64,000 nt of DNA. Source: Thermoguttaceae bacterium (lineage in GTDB: Bacteria > Planctomycetota > Planctomycetia > Pirellulales > Thermoguttaceae). Positions 36,818 to 46,352 of this stretch are shown here, one piece after another. The notes under the pieces are model-generated. The model searched no databases, was not told where the DNA came from, and saw nothing but the letters and a program-made list of their open reading frames with translations. The stretch lies in contig JANXAQ010000255.1 of NCBI GenBank assembly GCA_025062105.1, positions 1 through 64,000 on the forward strand. Direction: 5' to 3'. Every line of letters starts with the position of its first letter. The stretch's first letter is position 1. Both the position numbers and the translations under genes were made by a program.

Positions 36818-38203
36818 CTATAGTTCCTTCCATTCGCCTGGTACAGGTACAGGGTATCGGCCATGTTCATCCGGTTGGACTGGTGGGGGAGTGTTTTCGT
36901 CCATCGTGTCGATACCGGCACACCACTGAAACTGGGAGTTCATGGCTTCTTCCCAAGTAACGATTTTACCACTATGGATAGCGGCTCGACCCATGATGGT
37001 GGCCAGGTTGGACAGGGCGGCTCGTTTGGCTTCGTTCATGGGCTGATCGTTGCGGATGGCCGCTAGGAAATTGTTCCACTGGGCCTGCCAGGGTGAATAT
37101 TTTTCCGGCGGCGCTTTCCAGAGAATGTTGTCCGGGTGGATTCGTTGATCTTTGTAAATCTGTACTGTACCCGCATGAATGTTGCCCGAAAACTGGGCGG
37201 CCGCCTTCGTGCCATGAACCCAGGTGGCAAACTCGGTGTAACAGTTCGGTAAGTAGCGGACCACATGGTAGCCCTTAGCGCCGTTGGGGAAGGTCCATTC
37301 GGCCGAGAAGCTATCCAGGTTTTGGCTGCAATCGGTGCTGGTGGCGGCCCGGCCGCCGACGCCATGGGCGGTTACCGGCCAATCGTTCATCAGCCAGCAG
37401 ATCTCGTCGATCTGATGGATGTCCATTTCAGCCCACAGGCCACCGGAAACCCAATAGAATCGGGTGAAATTACGGATCTGCCAGAAGAGCTCTTTTTCCT
37501 GGGGCGGTTTGGGGCCCATGGGGCCGACCGGCTCCATCCGATAGGCTCGGACCAGGAGAATATCGCCCAGTTGGCCGTCTTGAATGCGCCGCACGAGTTC
37601 ATGACGATTTACCGAATGTCGGCACATCAGACCGGCAGCGATTTTGAGGTTCTTTTTCTCGGCTTCTTCGCCAGCCCGGATGATGCGGCGCACGCCGGGC
37701 GGATCGGTGGCAAACGACTTCTCCATAAACACATGAACCCCCCGGCTTACCGCGTATTCCAGTTGTACTGGTCGCCAGGCTGCATAGCCGCAAAGCATAG
37801 CGATATCGCCGGGCCGGAGGCAGTCAATGGCCTTTTTGTAAGCATCAAAACCGGTAAACCGCCGCTCCGGCGGCACATCAATCCGCTCGCCAAACTGGTT
37901 GCTGAGGATTTTGTAAGAGTTTTGGAGTCGGCTTTCGAAGAAGTCGGCCATGGCCACCAGTTTCACTGGGCCGCCGGTCGATTCCATGGCGTTGCCTACG
38001 GCGCCGTTGCCTCGACCGCCGCAGCCGATAAGCGCCAGGTGGATTACATGACTTTCCCCGGCATGAACCGGCGGCAGTTGCACTCCTGCCAAGGCGCCGG
38101 TGGTTACCACGGCTCCGGCCGCCAGACGGCCTGCATGGTCCAAAAACTGCCTACGAGAACATTTGGACCTGTTTGGTTGTCGGCGAAGTTCTTCTGAGTG
38201 CAT
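36818..38203 (-). CDS. exported Gfo/Idh/MocA-family oxidoreductase
   Basis: This 461-residue protein has a twin-arginine signal (CSRRQFLDHAGRLAAGAV) and a Rossmann domain with LIGCGGRGNG at 58-67. In the place of the usual EKP it has EKS at 161-163 (VFMEKSFATD), so the key Lys is kept. A long C-terminal domain carries SVNRHELVRRI, FTRFYWVSGGLWAEMDIHQIDE and TFPNGAKGYHVVRY. It is similar in plan to the oxidoreductase at 32516 but without the Ala/Ser/Pro insert, and clearly a different subfamily. AAGGAG lies 8 bases before the ATG. It is divergent from the glycoside-hydrolase-like gene. A role in oxidising or reducing glycans outside the cytoplasm is inferred. Confidence 0.9.
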   Translation of the reverse strand: MHSEELRRQPNRSKCSRRQFLDHAGRLAAGAVVTTGALAGVQLPPVHAGESHVIHLALIGCGGRGNGAVGNAMESTGGPVKLVAMADFFESRLQNSYKILSNQFGERIDVPPERRFTGFDAYKKAIDCLRPGDIAMLCGYAAWRPVQLEYAVSRGVHVFMEKSFATDPPGVRRIIRAGEEAEKKNLKIAAGLMCRHSVNRHELVRRIQDGQLGDILLVRAYRMEPVGPMGPKPPQEKELFWQIRNFTRFYWVSGGLWAEMDIHQIDEICWLMNDWPVTAHGVGGRAATSTDCSQNLDSFSAEWTFPNGAKGYHVVRYLPNCYTEFATWVHGTKAAAQFSGNIHAGTVQIYKDQRIHPDNILWKAPPEKYSPWQAQWNNFLAAIRNDQPMNEAKRAALSNLATIMGRAAIHSGKIVTWEEAMNSQFQWCAGIDTMDENTPPPVQPDEHGRYPVPVPGEWKEL

Positions 38204-38475
38204 AGGAACATCTCCTTAGGAAGAAACAGACACAAAAATACATATCTCTTTTCCAGGCAGGCTCTCTTCGGAGTGGATATCAAGGAAGGGGATTGCTACC
38301 ATCCTAACCTGGCCATAAGCCCTCGACAAGCGTCGAAGACCTAAAACCAGGGCATTTCCTTTCAGGAACAAAACCCCACCGAAAAGGTCTCTCCAGTCCG
38401 AGCAATCACCACCTCTGTAGTCCCCGCTGGCTTGGCCGTCGTTCCGTCGGTACAATGAGCATTTAGAATCTGTTT

Positions 38476-38586
38476 GGCTCTGCTGAAAAGTTGTCCGCAG
38501 TCTGGAGAAGATTTGCTCATAATGGTCGGCTTTGCTTGGGTTTTGGTGGGTTTAGGCCTCTGACCGGAAACGGTTTCACCAGAGCC
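38476..38586 (+). mobile_element. R5 MITE-like element with perfect 9-bp target duplication
   Basis: The 111-bp element has ends GGCTCTGCTGAAAAG and TTTCACCAGAGCC and is flanked on both sides by AATCTGTTT (38467-38475 and 38587-38595). It lies between two divergent genes, 57 bases before the start of the plus-strand one. It is the only R1-R6 type element between about 30.0 and 45.8 kb. Confidence 0.9.
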
Positions 38587-38642
38587 AATCTGTTTGAGAA
38601 ACAACTGGTGCGTCCATGACGTGATCTCAAAGGAGTATGAAC

Positions 38643-40340
38643 ATGCGTTACCATTCAGTCCTGCAAGGCTTGGTGTCTGGCTGGGTCGTATTAGGAGTGT
38701 TGGCCTCTGCGCCGGCGGCGGAAAAGTACCAAGACCGGTTTGTCTGGATTTTCGGCTGGAATCTAAGTCGAGACACTGATGTGCCGGAAATCGAAAAGGT
38801 TCTCCAGCAGGCGTCCAAAAGCGGCTACAACGGGGCGGTGGTCGCCTTCGGCCTGGATGCGCTGTGTAAAAAGTCGGAGGACTATTTCCGGCGGCTACAG
38901 GCGGTGCAGGCCGCCTGCAAGCAGCTCCAAATCGAACTGATCCCGACAACCTTTTCCATCGGCTATGGAGGAGGCATCTTACAACACAATCGTTATTTGG
39001 CCGAGGGACTGCCCGTGCGGGACGCCCTATTTGTGGCCGAAGGCAAAACGGCTCGCCATCTGCCCGATCCGCCAGTGAGTCTCCGAAACCCCGGTTTTGA
39101 AGAGTTTCGGGGGCATCAGGCGGCCGGATGGAAATTTTTCGATCAACCCGGCGAAGTTACCTTCATCGATACCCAAACGGTGCGTTCTGGTAAGGCGTCG
39201 GTCCGGCTGCAAAATTTCCGGCCTCCCCATGGGCATGGTCGGGTGGTGCAGGATTTGCAGGTCCAGCCGTATCGCTGTTACAAACTCTCGTTTTGGATCA
39301 AGACGGAAAATCTTCGGCCTGCCTCGGCGTTTACGGTACGGATTTTGGCCCGGAAAGGAGAGCAGTTGTACGATCTGCTCCATGCTCAGTTTCCTGTCAA
39401 ACCTACCATGGACTGGACCAAAATGATTCGCACGTTCAACAGTCTGCAATTCGATAAACTGGCCGTCTATGCAGGGGTTTGGGAAGGCCGAGAGGGCCGA
39501 TTCTGGTTGGACGATTTCAGCCTGGAAGAGATGGGGCCGATCAATGTGCTGCGTCGGCCGGGCACGCCGGTTGTAGTGCGCAGTGAGGATGGCAAAACCA
39601 CCTACCAGGAAGGCCAAGATTATCTGCCGCTAGAAGACCCGCATTATACGCCGTTTTGGTTAGATCGTGGCGGGCCGGAGCTTCGGCTGACTCCGAATAG
39701 CCGGATAAAGCCCGGTCAACGGCTACGGGTCAGTTGGTACCATCCGCACCAGATTTACGATGGGCAAATTACCGTCTGCATGGCGGAGCCGGAGCTAGAG
39801 AAAATCTTTGACCATGAGGCCGCCCTGTTGGCCAAATACCTCCGACCGAAAAAAGCGGTGCTCAGCATGGACGAGGTGCGGATGGGCGGCACCTGTGCGG
39901 CCTGCCAGGGGAAAAACATGGCCGAACTCCTAGGCCAATGCGTGCGTCAGCAAGTGGAAGCTTTGCGTCGGCACAATCCCGGCATCGAACTATACATTTG
40001 GTCCGATATGCTCGATCCGCATCATAACGCCCGCAAAGATTATTATTTGGTAGCTGGCGATTTTACCGGCTCTTGGCGGCATGTGCCGAAAGATTTGATC
40101 ATTGCTGTTTGGGGCGGCCAAGCCCGGCCCGAAAGCCTTCGGTTCTTCGCCAACGAAGGATTTCGTACCCTGATTGCCTGCTATTACGACGCCGCTGATC
40201 TAGCGGATGTGCGGGCCTGGCAAAAGGCAACGGAAGGGCTCCCGGGTGTGCGCGGCTTTATGTACACTACCTGGGAAAAGAAATACGATCTTGTCCCGGA
40301 GTTCGGACGGTTGCTCTTCGGGCCAGATAGGAAGAATTAG
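38643..40340 (+). CDS. exported glycoside-hydrolase-like protein
   Basis: This protein has about 565 residues, with a signal peptide (residues 3-26, cleavage near APAAEK). The body looks like a TIM-barrel hydrolase: FVWIFGWNLSRD and GYNGAVVAFGLD at the start, an Asp-Glu pair at about 410-411 (AVLSMDEVRMGG), and GFRTLIACYYDAADLA towards the end. A beta-sandwich carbohydrate-binding-like segment (about 140-300, NPGFEEFRGHQAAGWKFFD) is inserted. The Asp-Glu pair recalls retaining enzymes such as GH20, but no family is assigned. AAAGGAG favours the ATG at 38643 over the one at 38637, which is too close. It is divergently placed from an exported Gfo/Idh gene. Confidence 0.82.
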   Translation: MRYHSVLQGLVSGWVVLGVLASAPAAEKYQDRFVWIFGWNLSRDTDVPEIEKVLQQASKSGYNGAVVAFGLDALCKKSEDYFRRLQAVQAACKQLQIELIPTTFSIGYGGGILQHNRYLAEGLPVRDALFVAEGKTARHLPDPPVSLRNPGFEEFRGHQAAGWKFFDQPGEVTFIDTQTVRSGKASVRLQNFRPPHGHGRVVQDLQVQPYRCYKLSFWIKTENLRPASAFTVRILARKGEQLYDLLHAQFPVKPTMDWTKMIRTFNSLQFDKLAVYAGVWEGREGRFWLDDFSLEEMGPINVLRRPGTPVVVRSEDGKTTYQEGQDYLPLEDPHYTPFWLDRGGPELRLTPNSRIKPGQRLRVSWYHPHQIYDGQITVCMAEPELEKIFDHEAALLAKYLRPKKAVLSMDEVRMGGTCAACQGKNMAELLGQCVRQQVEALRRHNPGIELYIWSDMLDPHHNARKDYYLVAGDFTGSWRHVPKDLIIAVWGGQARPESLRFFANEGFRTLIACYYDAADLADVRAWQKATEGLPGVRGFMYTTWEKKYDLVPEFGRLLFGPDRKN

Positions 40341-40411
40341 GAAATAGGTAACACTTCCGCCGAATGAAGGAAGCCCCCTCTTGTCATCGGGAGCGAAAGC
40401 TCTCGATCCAG

Positions 40412-40481
40412 TCCTCTCACCCCAACCCTCTAGACGCGGTGGGGAGAGGGAATTTCTGGATTCCTGCTTGCGCAGGAATGA
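40412..40481. repeat. R8/R9 hairpins
   Basis: CTCTCACCCCAACCCTC and GGTGGGGAGAGGG form a degenerate R8. It is followed by a perfect R9 (CTGGATTCCTGC, TTGC, GCAGGAATGAG). A CATCGGGAGCGAAAGC piece lies just before. Confidence 0.6.
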
Positions 40482-40713
40482 GACATTACGCCATTTGGCT
40501 GAAATGTTACGGAAATATTTTCGTCGAGCGGGAAATTGCCTCTTCCCCAACAGCGCCGTGAGGTTCCTTCGGTAAGCGGCCCTGCGCCGGAAAGGCAAAC
40601 CAGGAGTACTGTGAAAGTGGGTGGGTTAGATGTATAATTGCAAACATATGGCATGGCAGACACTGGCTAATCTTCTGTACAAGAAGAGGTTCCGGCATTG
40701 GGAGGACCGACCG

Positions 40714-41664
40714 ATGTGGACTGTGGGCATGTTGAGTTGGCTCTTGTGGGCAGCCGAACCGATTCCGGACGCTGAGGCGGTGGGGAAAGCGGAAGCCATG
40801 TTGGAAGAGGTCTATGGGCAGGAGCTCCGGGCGGCCAAGACGGCCGCGGAAAAAGCCAAACTGGCTCAAGAGTTTCTGCGCGTAGCCCAGGAGGATAAAG
40901 ACTCGGCCAATCGGTACGTTCTGGCGCAGCGGGCCAAGCAGTTGGCCATTCAGGCCCTGGATAGCCGGTTGGCCGTGCAAGCAGCCGAAATTCTCGCTGG
41001 GTTTGAATCGCCCGAAGGCCCCCTGCCGCCAAAAGAGGCCGCCAGCCGCGCCCATGCCCTCTGGACCAAATCAGAAGTATTGAAAGGCCAAGAGCGATTA
41101 TCGAAACAAATCGAAGCGGCCGAACTGTATCTGAGGGTTTTGGATCAATTGGAGGGTCTTGAAAAAACCGTTGCCCAGCGAAGACTCAAAGACTTGGGAT
41201 GGGGCCGTTACGTCTTTGCCTTTGAGTTTGAAAAAGATACGGAAGGGTGGACAGGACAACCCACTGCAGATGTCAATAAAGGCAATCATGTGGTTGGGCT
41301 TCATGTCGAGAAGGGGTGCCTTGTAGGAAAGATTATTGGGGGCGATCCTTACTTGGTCCGGCTCCATGTTCGGTATAATGGCGATGAAGTGCGAACCATT
41401 GAGATTCGAATGGCTGTAACGAATGCGGTGGAGGCACAATTCTTTTGGATTACCCAGGAGTCTCCAGGTTGGCATCCTGACAAGTCAGTGACGTTTGCCA
41501 TTACCGGCGATGGAACTTTGCGCACCTATCGGATCGACATGACACGGCATCCCAATTGGCGCGGCAAAACTATTATTGGCATCCGTGTGGACCCAGGCGA
41601 ATGGGACCATCGTTTGCCCCGCTCGGAATGGTTCAAAATCGATTATATCCGTGGCTTACCCTGA
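40714..41664 (+). CDS. exported hypothetical protein with helical and beta-sandwich parts
   Basis: This 316-residue protein is not recognised as a named family. The N-terminus has a short hydrophobic segment (MWTVGMLSWLLWAAEP) that may be a signal peptide. A highly helical Ala/Glu/Lys-rich region follows (about 20-160), like the helical start of several planctomycete exported proteins. The C-terminus is beta-rich (about 170-316, FAFEFEKDTEGWTG, TLRTYRIDMTRHPNW, IGIRVDPGEWDHR) and resembles a galactose-binding jelly roll. The start at 40714 is favoured by GGGAGG 9 bases upstream; the frame is open from 40630. It follows the glycoside-hydrolase-like gene on the same strand and may belong with that cluster. 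Confidence 0.75.
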   Translation: MWTVGMLSWLLWAAEPIPDAEAVGKAEAMLEEVYGQELRAAKTAAEKAKLAQEFLRVAQEDKDSANRYVLAQRAKQLAIQALDSRLAVQAAEILAGFESPEGPLPPKEAASRAHALWTKSEVLKGQERLSKQIEAAELYLRVLDQLEGLEKTVAQRRLKDLGWGRYVFAFEFEKDTEGWTGQPTADVNKGNHVVGLHVEKGCLVGKIIGGDPYLVRLHVRYNGDEVRTIEIRMAVTNAVEAQFFWITQESPGWHPDKSVTFAITGDGTLRTYRIDMTRHPNWRGKTIIGIRVDPGEWDHRLPRSEWFKIDYIRGLP

Positions 41665-41872
41665 GTGGATTGCCGGAGAGTGTATTGTTGATTTCATGTA
41701 TCTTTGTTCCCTCCAGAACTCCTTCAGATTCGGCTCCAAACTGCACTTTTTTTACCTGCCGAATTCTTTCGGGTAAGCACGATAGGTCTTCTGGTTTTAA
41801 GTGCTCGATCCTCTATCTGTGTACAAAAAACAGATATTTCTTTCCTACGGCGGAAAGGGCAGTCGCGTTCTG

Positions 41873-44800
41873 TCAGGCGGCTTCGGCGTTGGGGCGGTGG
41901 GCAGAAGCTGGCGGAATATCGGATTGCTCCTGCTCTTCTTCCGACAGCGTCTCATACCATTGGAAATCGTTCTCAGGGCTTGAAAGATCTGGTTGCACTT
42001 CTGAGGGCGACGTTGCCAGCGAGCCTTCCGGGGAGGCTGGTTTTCTGTCGCTTTGTTCAGACGCCGCTATTTCTGGTTCGGTTATTTTTCCTGGTGTTTG
42101 CGCCTCCGCTAAAACCAGATCAGTGGAACCGGAGTCTGTTTCTGTCTCCTTTTCTTCGTTGGCGGGTTCTTCAGGACCGGAAGCATCGTGGGGCTCTTCT
42201 GGGCAATGAGGAGCTGCTAGAGCGGATTTACGTTGCCGGCTTTTTTGTACGGGCAAGACGCTTTCGCCGCTGGGGATTTCCAACCGCACCCTTGGCAGCG
42301 GCTGCTGGGACCAATCCGGCAAGGTGGCCTGGGGAGTGCGAAGTTCCTGAAACAGACGTTGCAAGTGCTCATGGCAGGTAAATAGCAAGATCTGATGGCC
42401 CTGGAGAGCAAACTCTCGGAGGAGTTCGGCGGTTGCTTTTGCTCGGTTTGTATCGAAGTTGACCAGCACATCATCCAAGATCATGGGCAGGCGGATGCCA
42501 CGGCGGGCATAGGCGGCGACCAAGGCGAGGCGCAGACTAAGATACAAAAGTTCCCTTGTCCCCTGACTCAGCCGCTCCACCGGCAGACTCTGGCCCTCGG
42601 CCAAATCCACCCAGAGTTCCTCTTTGTCCAACGGCCGCCAGACCCGCCGGTATCGGCCACTGCTCATCCGGCAAAAATACTCGGAAGCCTCTAGCAGGGT
42701 TTCGGGCTGGTATTGGCGTTCATACCGGCGGCGCAGTTCATCCAGCAATCGGCTTGTCAGGGCTAGGACCTGCCAACGGTGGCTTGTCTGGGCAATTTCC
42801 CGCTGCAGTTGGTCCCATTGCTGGCGGAGTTCTGGCAGGGTACGGTCTTCGGCTAGCTGACGGAGTTGCTCATTGAGTTGGCCCCGTCGTTCATAGCAGG
42901 CCTGTAGTTGTTGGGTAAGTTGGGCGATCCGATCCGTCAGTTGGGCCTGTTGGGTCGGCAGATCTGCCGGAGTCTGGAGGTAGGGAGCCAAATCCTCTTC
43001 CCGCATGTCCTCGGGAAGAGCAGCCTCGATTTCTCGTTGAAGGGCCTGGCGTTGGAGGGTCAGTTGTTGGGCTTGCAGGGTTTGTGCCGCTCGTTGGCGA
43101 AACGCCTGTTCGGTCTTTACGTCGGCCTGACGGAACAGTCTGCGTCGCTGGCGAAGCAGCCGAGCCAGTTGCCGCTGCAAGCGCCGGGCTTCCTGGCGAA
43201 CCGCACGCAGTTGCCGACGCAGTTGGCCACGCTGCTGGCGGCCGGCCTCTTCTGCGTTGAGCCGCTCCGCCATCAGCCGAACCAGTTCGATCGGATTCAG
43301 CTGGGCTGGTGGCAGGCCAATCTGTTCGGCCAATTGTCGTATCCGATTCCGAAGGCCCTCCCATTGCTGGAGATCTTGGTTGTATTGCTGGCGGGTTTGC
43401 TGGAGTCGCTGTTGCAACTCGGCCAGTCGCTCTACGTCGGCTTGCAGCCGGAAAGCTCGGGCAGCAGATAAATGGGCCGGTAAGCCGAGCAATTCCAAAG
43501 TTTCTTTCCAACGTTGGTAAGCGGCTTCGAGTTCCTGTTGGCAGTGTTGGAGGTTGGCTTCAGCCGACTGCACCTTCTGCCAAGCCGCTTGGCGTCGGGT
43601 ATCCAACGGAGTCAATTGCTCCAGGAGGGCAAGTTCTTGTTGAAGGGCCTCAATTCGCTCCGCTAAGGAGCCGGGGCCAGATGGGATGACCGCATCCAAA
43701 GCTCGGCGTTCTTCCAGCAATTGGGTAAGTTGGCGGTGAAGCATTTTGCGCTGTTGGCTGCATGTGAGCTGCTGGCGTCGGTGATGGTGCTGAAGTAGCA
43801 GATTGCCCACCAGGCTACTTACTGCCAGCAGCAGTCCTACAGCAGCCCAAGTAAGTTGCCAGTTGCCGATGCCTAGCCCTGGTAAAATACCGCCCCAAAA
43901 CACCAGGCTGGCCCCAACCAGCAACAGAGCTGTGCAGGCGATCTGTACGGCAATCGGCCGGGTTTGTTTAGCTGCTAGCCGCTGCGTCTGCCGGGCTAGT
44001 TCTGCCTGTTGACGTTGGATTTGGACCAGTTGGTCTTCGATCTGTTGACGTCGGCGGAGATTGGCAAGCTGTTGGCTGGTCTGGTCGATGGCGGTGGTTA
44101 AATCCTGAGCAGCTCGATTAGCCAGGGCCTGGTGGAGTTGGTCTTGGAGGGCTTGGGCGGTTTGTCGTGCGACTGCTGCTTGCTGGCGGGCCTGCTGCAT
44201 CTGTCGGCGCAATTGTCGGATTCGAGCAGCCGGTGCCCGAAGCCGCTGCACCAGTCCCGGTTGCCCACTACTGACAGTTGCCACCAACCCCTCGGCCAAC
44301 TCCCCCTCCGAGAAGCCTACCTGCTGAGCCACTTCGGCACATTTGGCCTCCAGTAGTCCGATCTGTTCCTGCAAACTGGCCAGACGATCCTCCAACTGCT
44401 GCAACCAGGACAATTGTTCAACCAAGGCCCGGATTTGAGCAGAATACTTAATAATTTGTTTATCTACCTGCCAACTGGCTAATTCATGGCGCAGCTGGGC
44501 CAGTTGGGATCGTAGCTGAGCCATATGGCGCTGATGTTCCTGGATAGCCTGATGGATCGTTTCGTATTGCTGGAGCATTTCGGCCGAAACCGGTTTACCT
44601 GGTGGAAGGCTTGTCAATTGAGCATCCAGCTGTGCCCGCTGCTGGAGGCGATCTCGAAGGGCCAAGGCCGCCTCCACCAACCGCCTCTGCTTCTGCAACT
44701 GGCTCAGCTCGGCCTGAAGTTGCTGGGCCTGTTGGTTGGTCTGATCTCGTTGGGCCAAAAGGTGGGGATATTGGCTGGCTGTTTGTTGAGCGGTCTGGAT

Positions 44801-45547
44801 TTGACGGCGTAGTTTTTCCCGTCGTGCAAGAAGCTCGCCCAACACACAGGGTTGATCTGTGGGGGCCAAAAGCCGACGCCGGGCCTGCTCCAACTCCTCC
44901 CGCACCTGTACCAGGTTGGCCCCCTCCAGCCCGGTGGACAGTGCATACAATAGTCTGGCTGCCTCCGTCCGGCTCAACAGGGCCAGCTCCTGAAGCTGAC
45001 GAAGGCCTATGGCGAAGACATTCTGATATAGGCTTTCATCCACCCCAGCCAGCCACTCAACCAATCGATTGCCTTCTTCCACGATCCCATGAGGGCCGAG
45101 GATGCGTAGGTGGCCTAATCGGGCAGCCAGTGCCGTCTCCGCCATGCCGGAAACGGAGCTGCTGTTTTGTGAAATGGAGGAGTTGGGGGCCAGTTCAGAG
45201 GAATATTTATGTGAACAATATATCAGCCCCCTCCCATCCGCCGACCTGACAGGGCCAAGGGTAGTGGACTCCTCAAGTTGCTGTTGCTCTAGCAGGCGTT
45301 GGATACGAAACACCCCCTCCGGCCGAACCACCTCCAGCCAACCTCCGGCCCTGGCAGACCGCACTGGTGGCAGAAAGCTGTCCCAGGCCGATGTAAATCC
45401 ATACAAAATACTCCGTACAAATTCCAGCAACGTCGTTTTGCCGGCTTCGTTGGGGCCGTAAATCAGGTTCAAACCGTCTTGGAATCCCTCCAGACGTAAC
45501 CGATGCCAGACCCCAAATCCTTCGACATGAATCGCTCGCAGTTTCAC
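41873..45547 (-). CDS. YhaN/SbcC-like coiled-coil ATPase with central membrane segments
   Basis: This 1224-residue SMC/Rad50-type ATPase has Walker A GPNEAGKT at 31-38. Long Gln/Leu/Arg-rich coiled coils follow to about 990. The signature LSQGTRELLYLSLRLAL (about 990-1006) and Walker B MILDDVLVNFD (about 1020) come after. Two hydrophobic stretches in the middle (about 527-547 and 556-580, LLLVGASLVFWGGILPG and WAAVGLLLAVSSLVGNLL) are the membrane hairpin typical of YhaN rather than SbcC. The last 150 residues are acidic and Ser/Pro-rich. A C-terminal tail of this kind is not part of the family core. It is encoded downstream of a YhaO/SbcD-like gene on the same strand, but 800 bases of repeats separate them. 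Likely role: DNA end processing at the membrane. Confidence 0.88.
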   Translation of the reverse strand: MKLRAIHVEGFGVWHRLRLEGFQDGLNLIYGPNEAGKTTLLEFVRSILYGFTSAWDSFLPPVRSARAGGWLEVVRPEGVFRIQRLLEQQQLEESTTLGPVRSADGRGLIYCSHKYSSELAPNSSISQNSSSVSGMAETALAARLGHLRILGPHGIVEEGNRLVEWLAGVDESLYQNVFAIGLRQLQELALLSRTEAARLLYALSTGLEGANLVQVREELEQARRRLLAPTDQPCVLGELLARREKLRRQIQTAQQTASQYPHLLAQRDQTNQQAQQLQAELSQLQKQRRLVEAALALRDRLQQRAQLDAQLTSLPPGKPVSAEMLQQYETIHQAIQEHQRHMAQLRSQLAQLRHELASWQVDKQIIKYSAQIRALVEQLSWLQQLEDRLASLQEQIGLLEAKCAEVAQQVGFSEGELAEGLVATVSSGQPGLVQRLRAPAARIRQLRRQMQQARQQAAVARQTAQALQDQLHQALANRAAQDLTTAIDQTSQQLANLRRRQQIEDQLVQIQRQQAELARQTQRLAAKQTRPIAVQIACTALLLVGASLVFWGGILPGLGIGNWQLTWAAVGLLLAVSSLVGNLLLQHHHRRQQLTCSQQRKMLHRQLTQLLEERRALDAVIPSGPGSLAERIEALQQELALLEQLTPLDTRRQAAWQKVQSAEANLQHCQQELEAAYQRWKETLELLGLPAHLSAARAFRLQADVERLAELQQRLQQTRQQYNQDLQQWEGLRNRIRQLAEQIGLPPAQLNPIELVRLMAERLNAEEAGRQQRGQLRRQLRAVRQEARRLQRQLARLLRQRRRLFRQADVKTEQAFRQRAAQTLQAQQLTLQRQALQREIEAALPEDMREEDLAPYLQTPADLPTQQAQLTDRIAQLTQQLQACYERRGQLNEQLRQLAEDRTLPELRQQWDQLQREIAQTSHRWQVLALTSRLLDELRRRYERQYQPETLLEASEYFCRMSSGRYRRVWRPLDKEELWVDLAEGQSLPVERLSQGTRELLYLSLRLALVAAYARRGIRLPMILDDVLVNFDTNRAKATAELLREFALQGHQILLFTCHEHLQRLFQELRTPQATLPDWSQQPLPRVRLEIPSGESVLPVQKSRQRKSALAAPHCPEEPHDASGPEEPANEEKETETDSGSTDLVLAEAQTPGKITEPEIAASEQSDRKPASPEGSLATSPSEVQPDLSSPENDFQWYETLSEEEQEQSDIPPASAHRPNAEAA

Positions 45548-45820
45548 CGAGGCCTCCTTTCCTGTCTGCCCGTTGCCTCAGTCCGCATGGTTAATCTATA
45601 GGTAACCGGCCGCCAAATGGCATAGCCCAATGGTTTCCTCCTGTGCCCTCTGGCCCCACAGGGCGACACTGCGCCGGAAAGGGGCAAACACCCACTGCTT
45701 TTTGTCCTCCCAGACGTCCAGCATCGTTTGCCCTCACCTCAGCCACCACAAAGGCCAATTACCTCAACCGACCGGAAAGGTATATGGAGCAATCGTCGCA
45801 TAAACCCGAACATACTTAGG

Positions 45821-45999
45821 ATTTCTGCAAAATCCTGAACATAGTGTGAACTTCATGAACTTCTGATCTTATAGGCGATGCCCGCCCCATCCAAAGACCT
45901 TCTCTATGGAGGTTGCTAGCAGTGCTAGCAGCCCGATAAATTGGGGTCGACATAGGGGTACCAAACGGTGTCAAAATATCTCATCACCATACAGAACTC
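45821..45999 (+). repeat. R1 element between the YhaO-like and YhaN-like genes
   Basis: The left end is GGATTTCTGCAAAATCCTG and the core GTTGCTAGCAGTGCTAGCA. The right end is weak (CCATACAGAACTC). The part 45548-45820 contains no repeat or gene I recognise. Confidence 0.78.
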
Positions 46000-46095
46000 T
46001 CTAAATATTGGACTTAGGAATTGGGCGAACAAAAGGAACTCTCGTCGTAGGTATTGGAGGTATATCAAGTGAGGAAAAATGGCAAACGTCGAAAA
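46000..46095 (+). repeat. R2 element, left end missing
   Basis: It contains TATTGGACTTAGGAATTG, ACTCTCGTCGTAGG and the right end AATGGCAAACGTCGA. The following 46096-46352 is non-coding, with no recognisable feature. Confidence 0.65.
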
Positions 46096-46352
46096 TGCAG
46101 CAACCCACTCTATTGAAACAAAACCAAAGGGAACCCAAATGGTCTAAAACATCTTCCGGCAATTAGGCAAAGGTCTGGTTTGGTTTTTCCTCTGCGGTTT
46201 CGGGCATCTGGTGAACACCGATCCTTTTTCTTGCTAGGCTAAAGTGCCCACCCAAAATCCTTCTCTCGGGAGCATCCGGAGGATTCCGTGAGAAAGATTT
46301 GGGCAGGAAGGCCATACAGGCTACAGCGGAGCTTTGCTGCTCCATGCGGTGC

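Noticed and set aside
37265-38197. Open frame of 310 codons on the plus strand
   Set aside because: It lies wholly antisense to the Gfo/Idh gene at 36818-38203, which has a Tat signal, ribosome site and clear family motifs.
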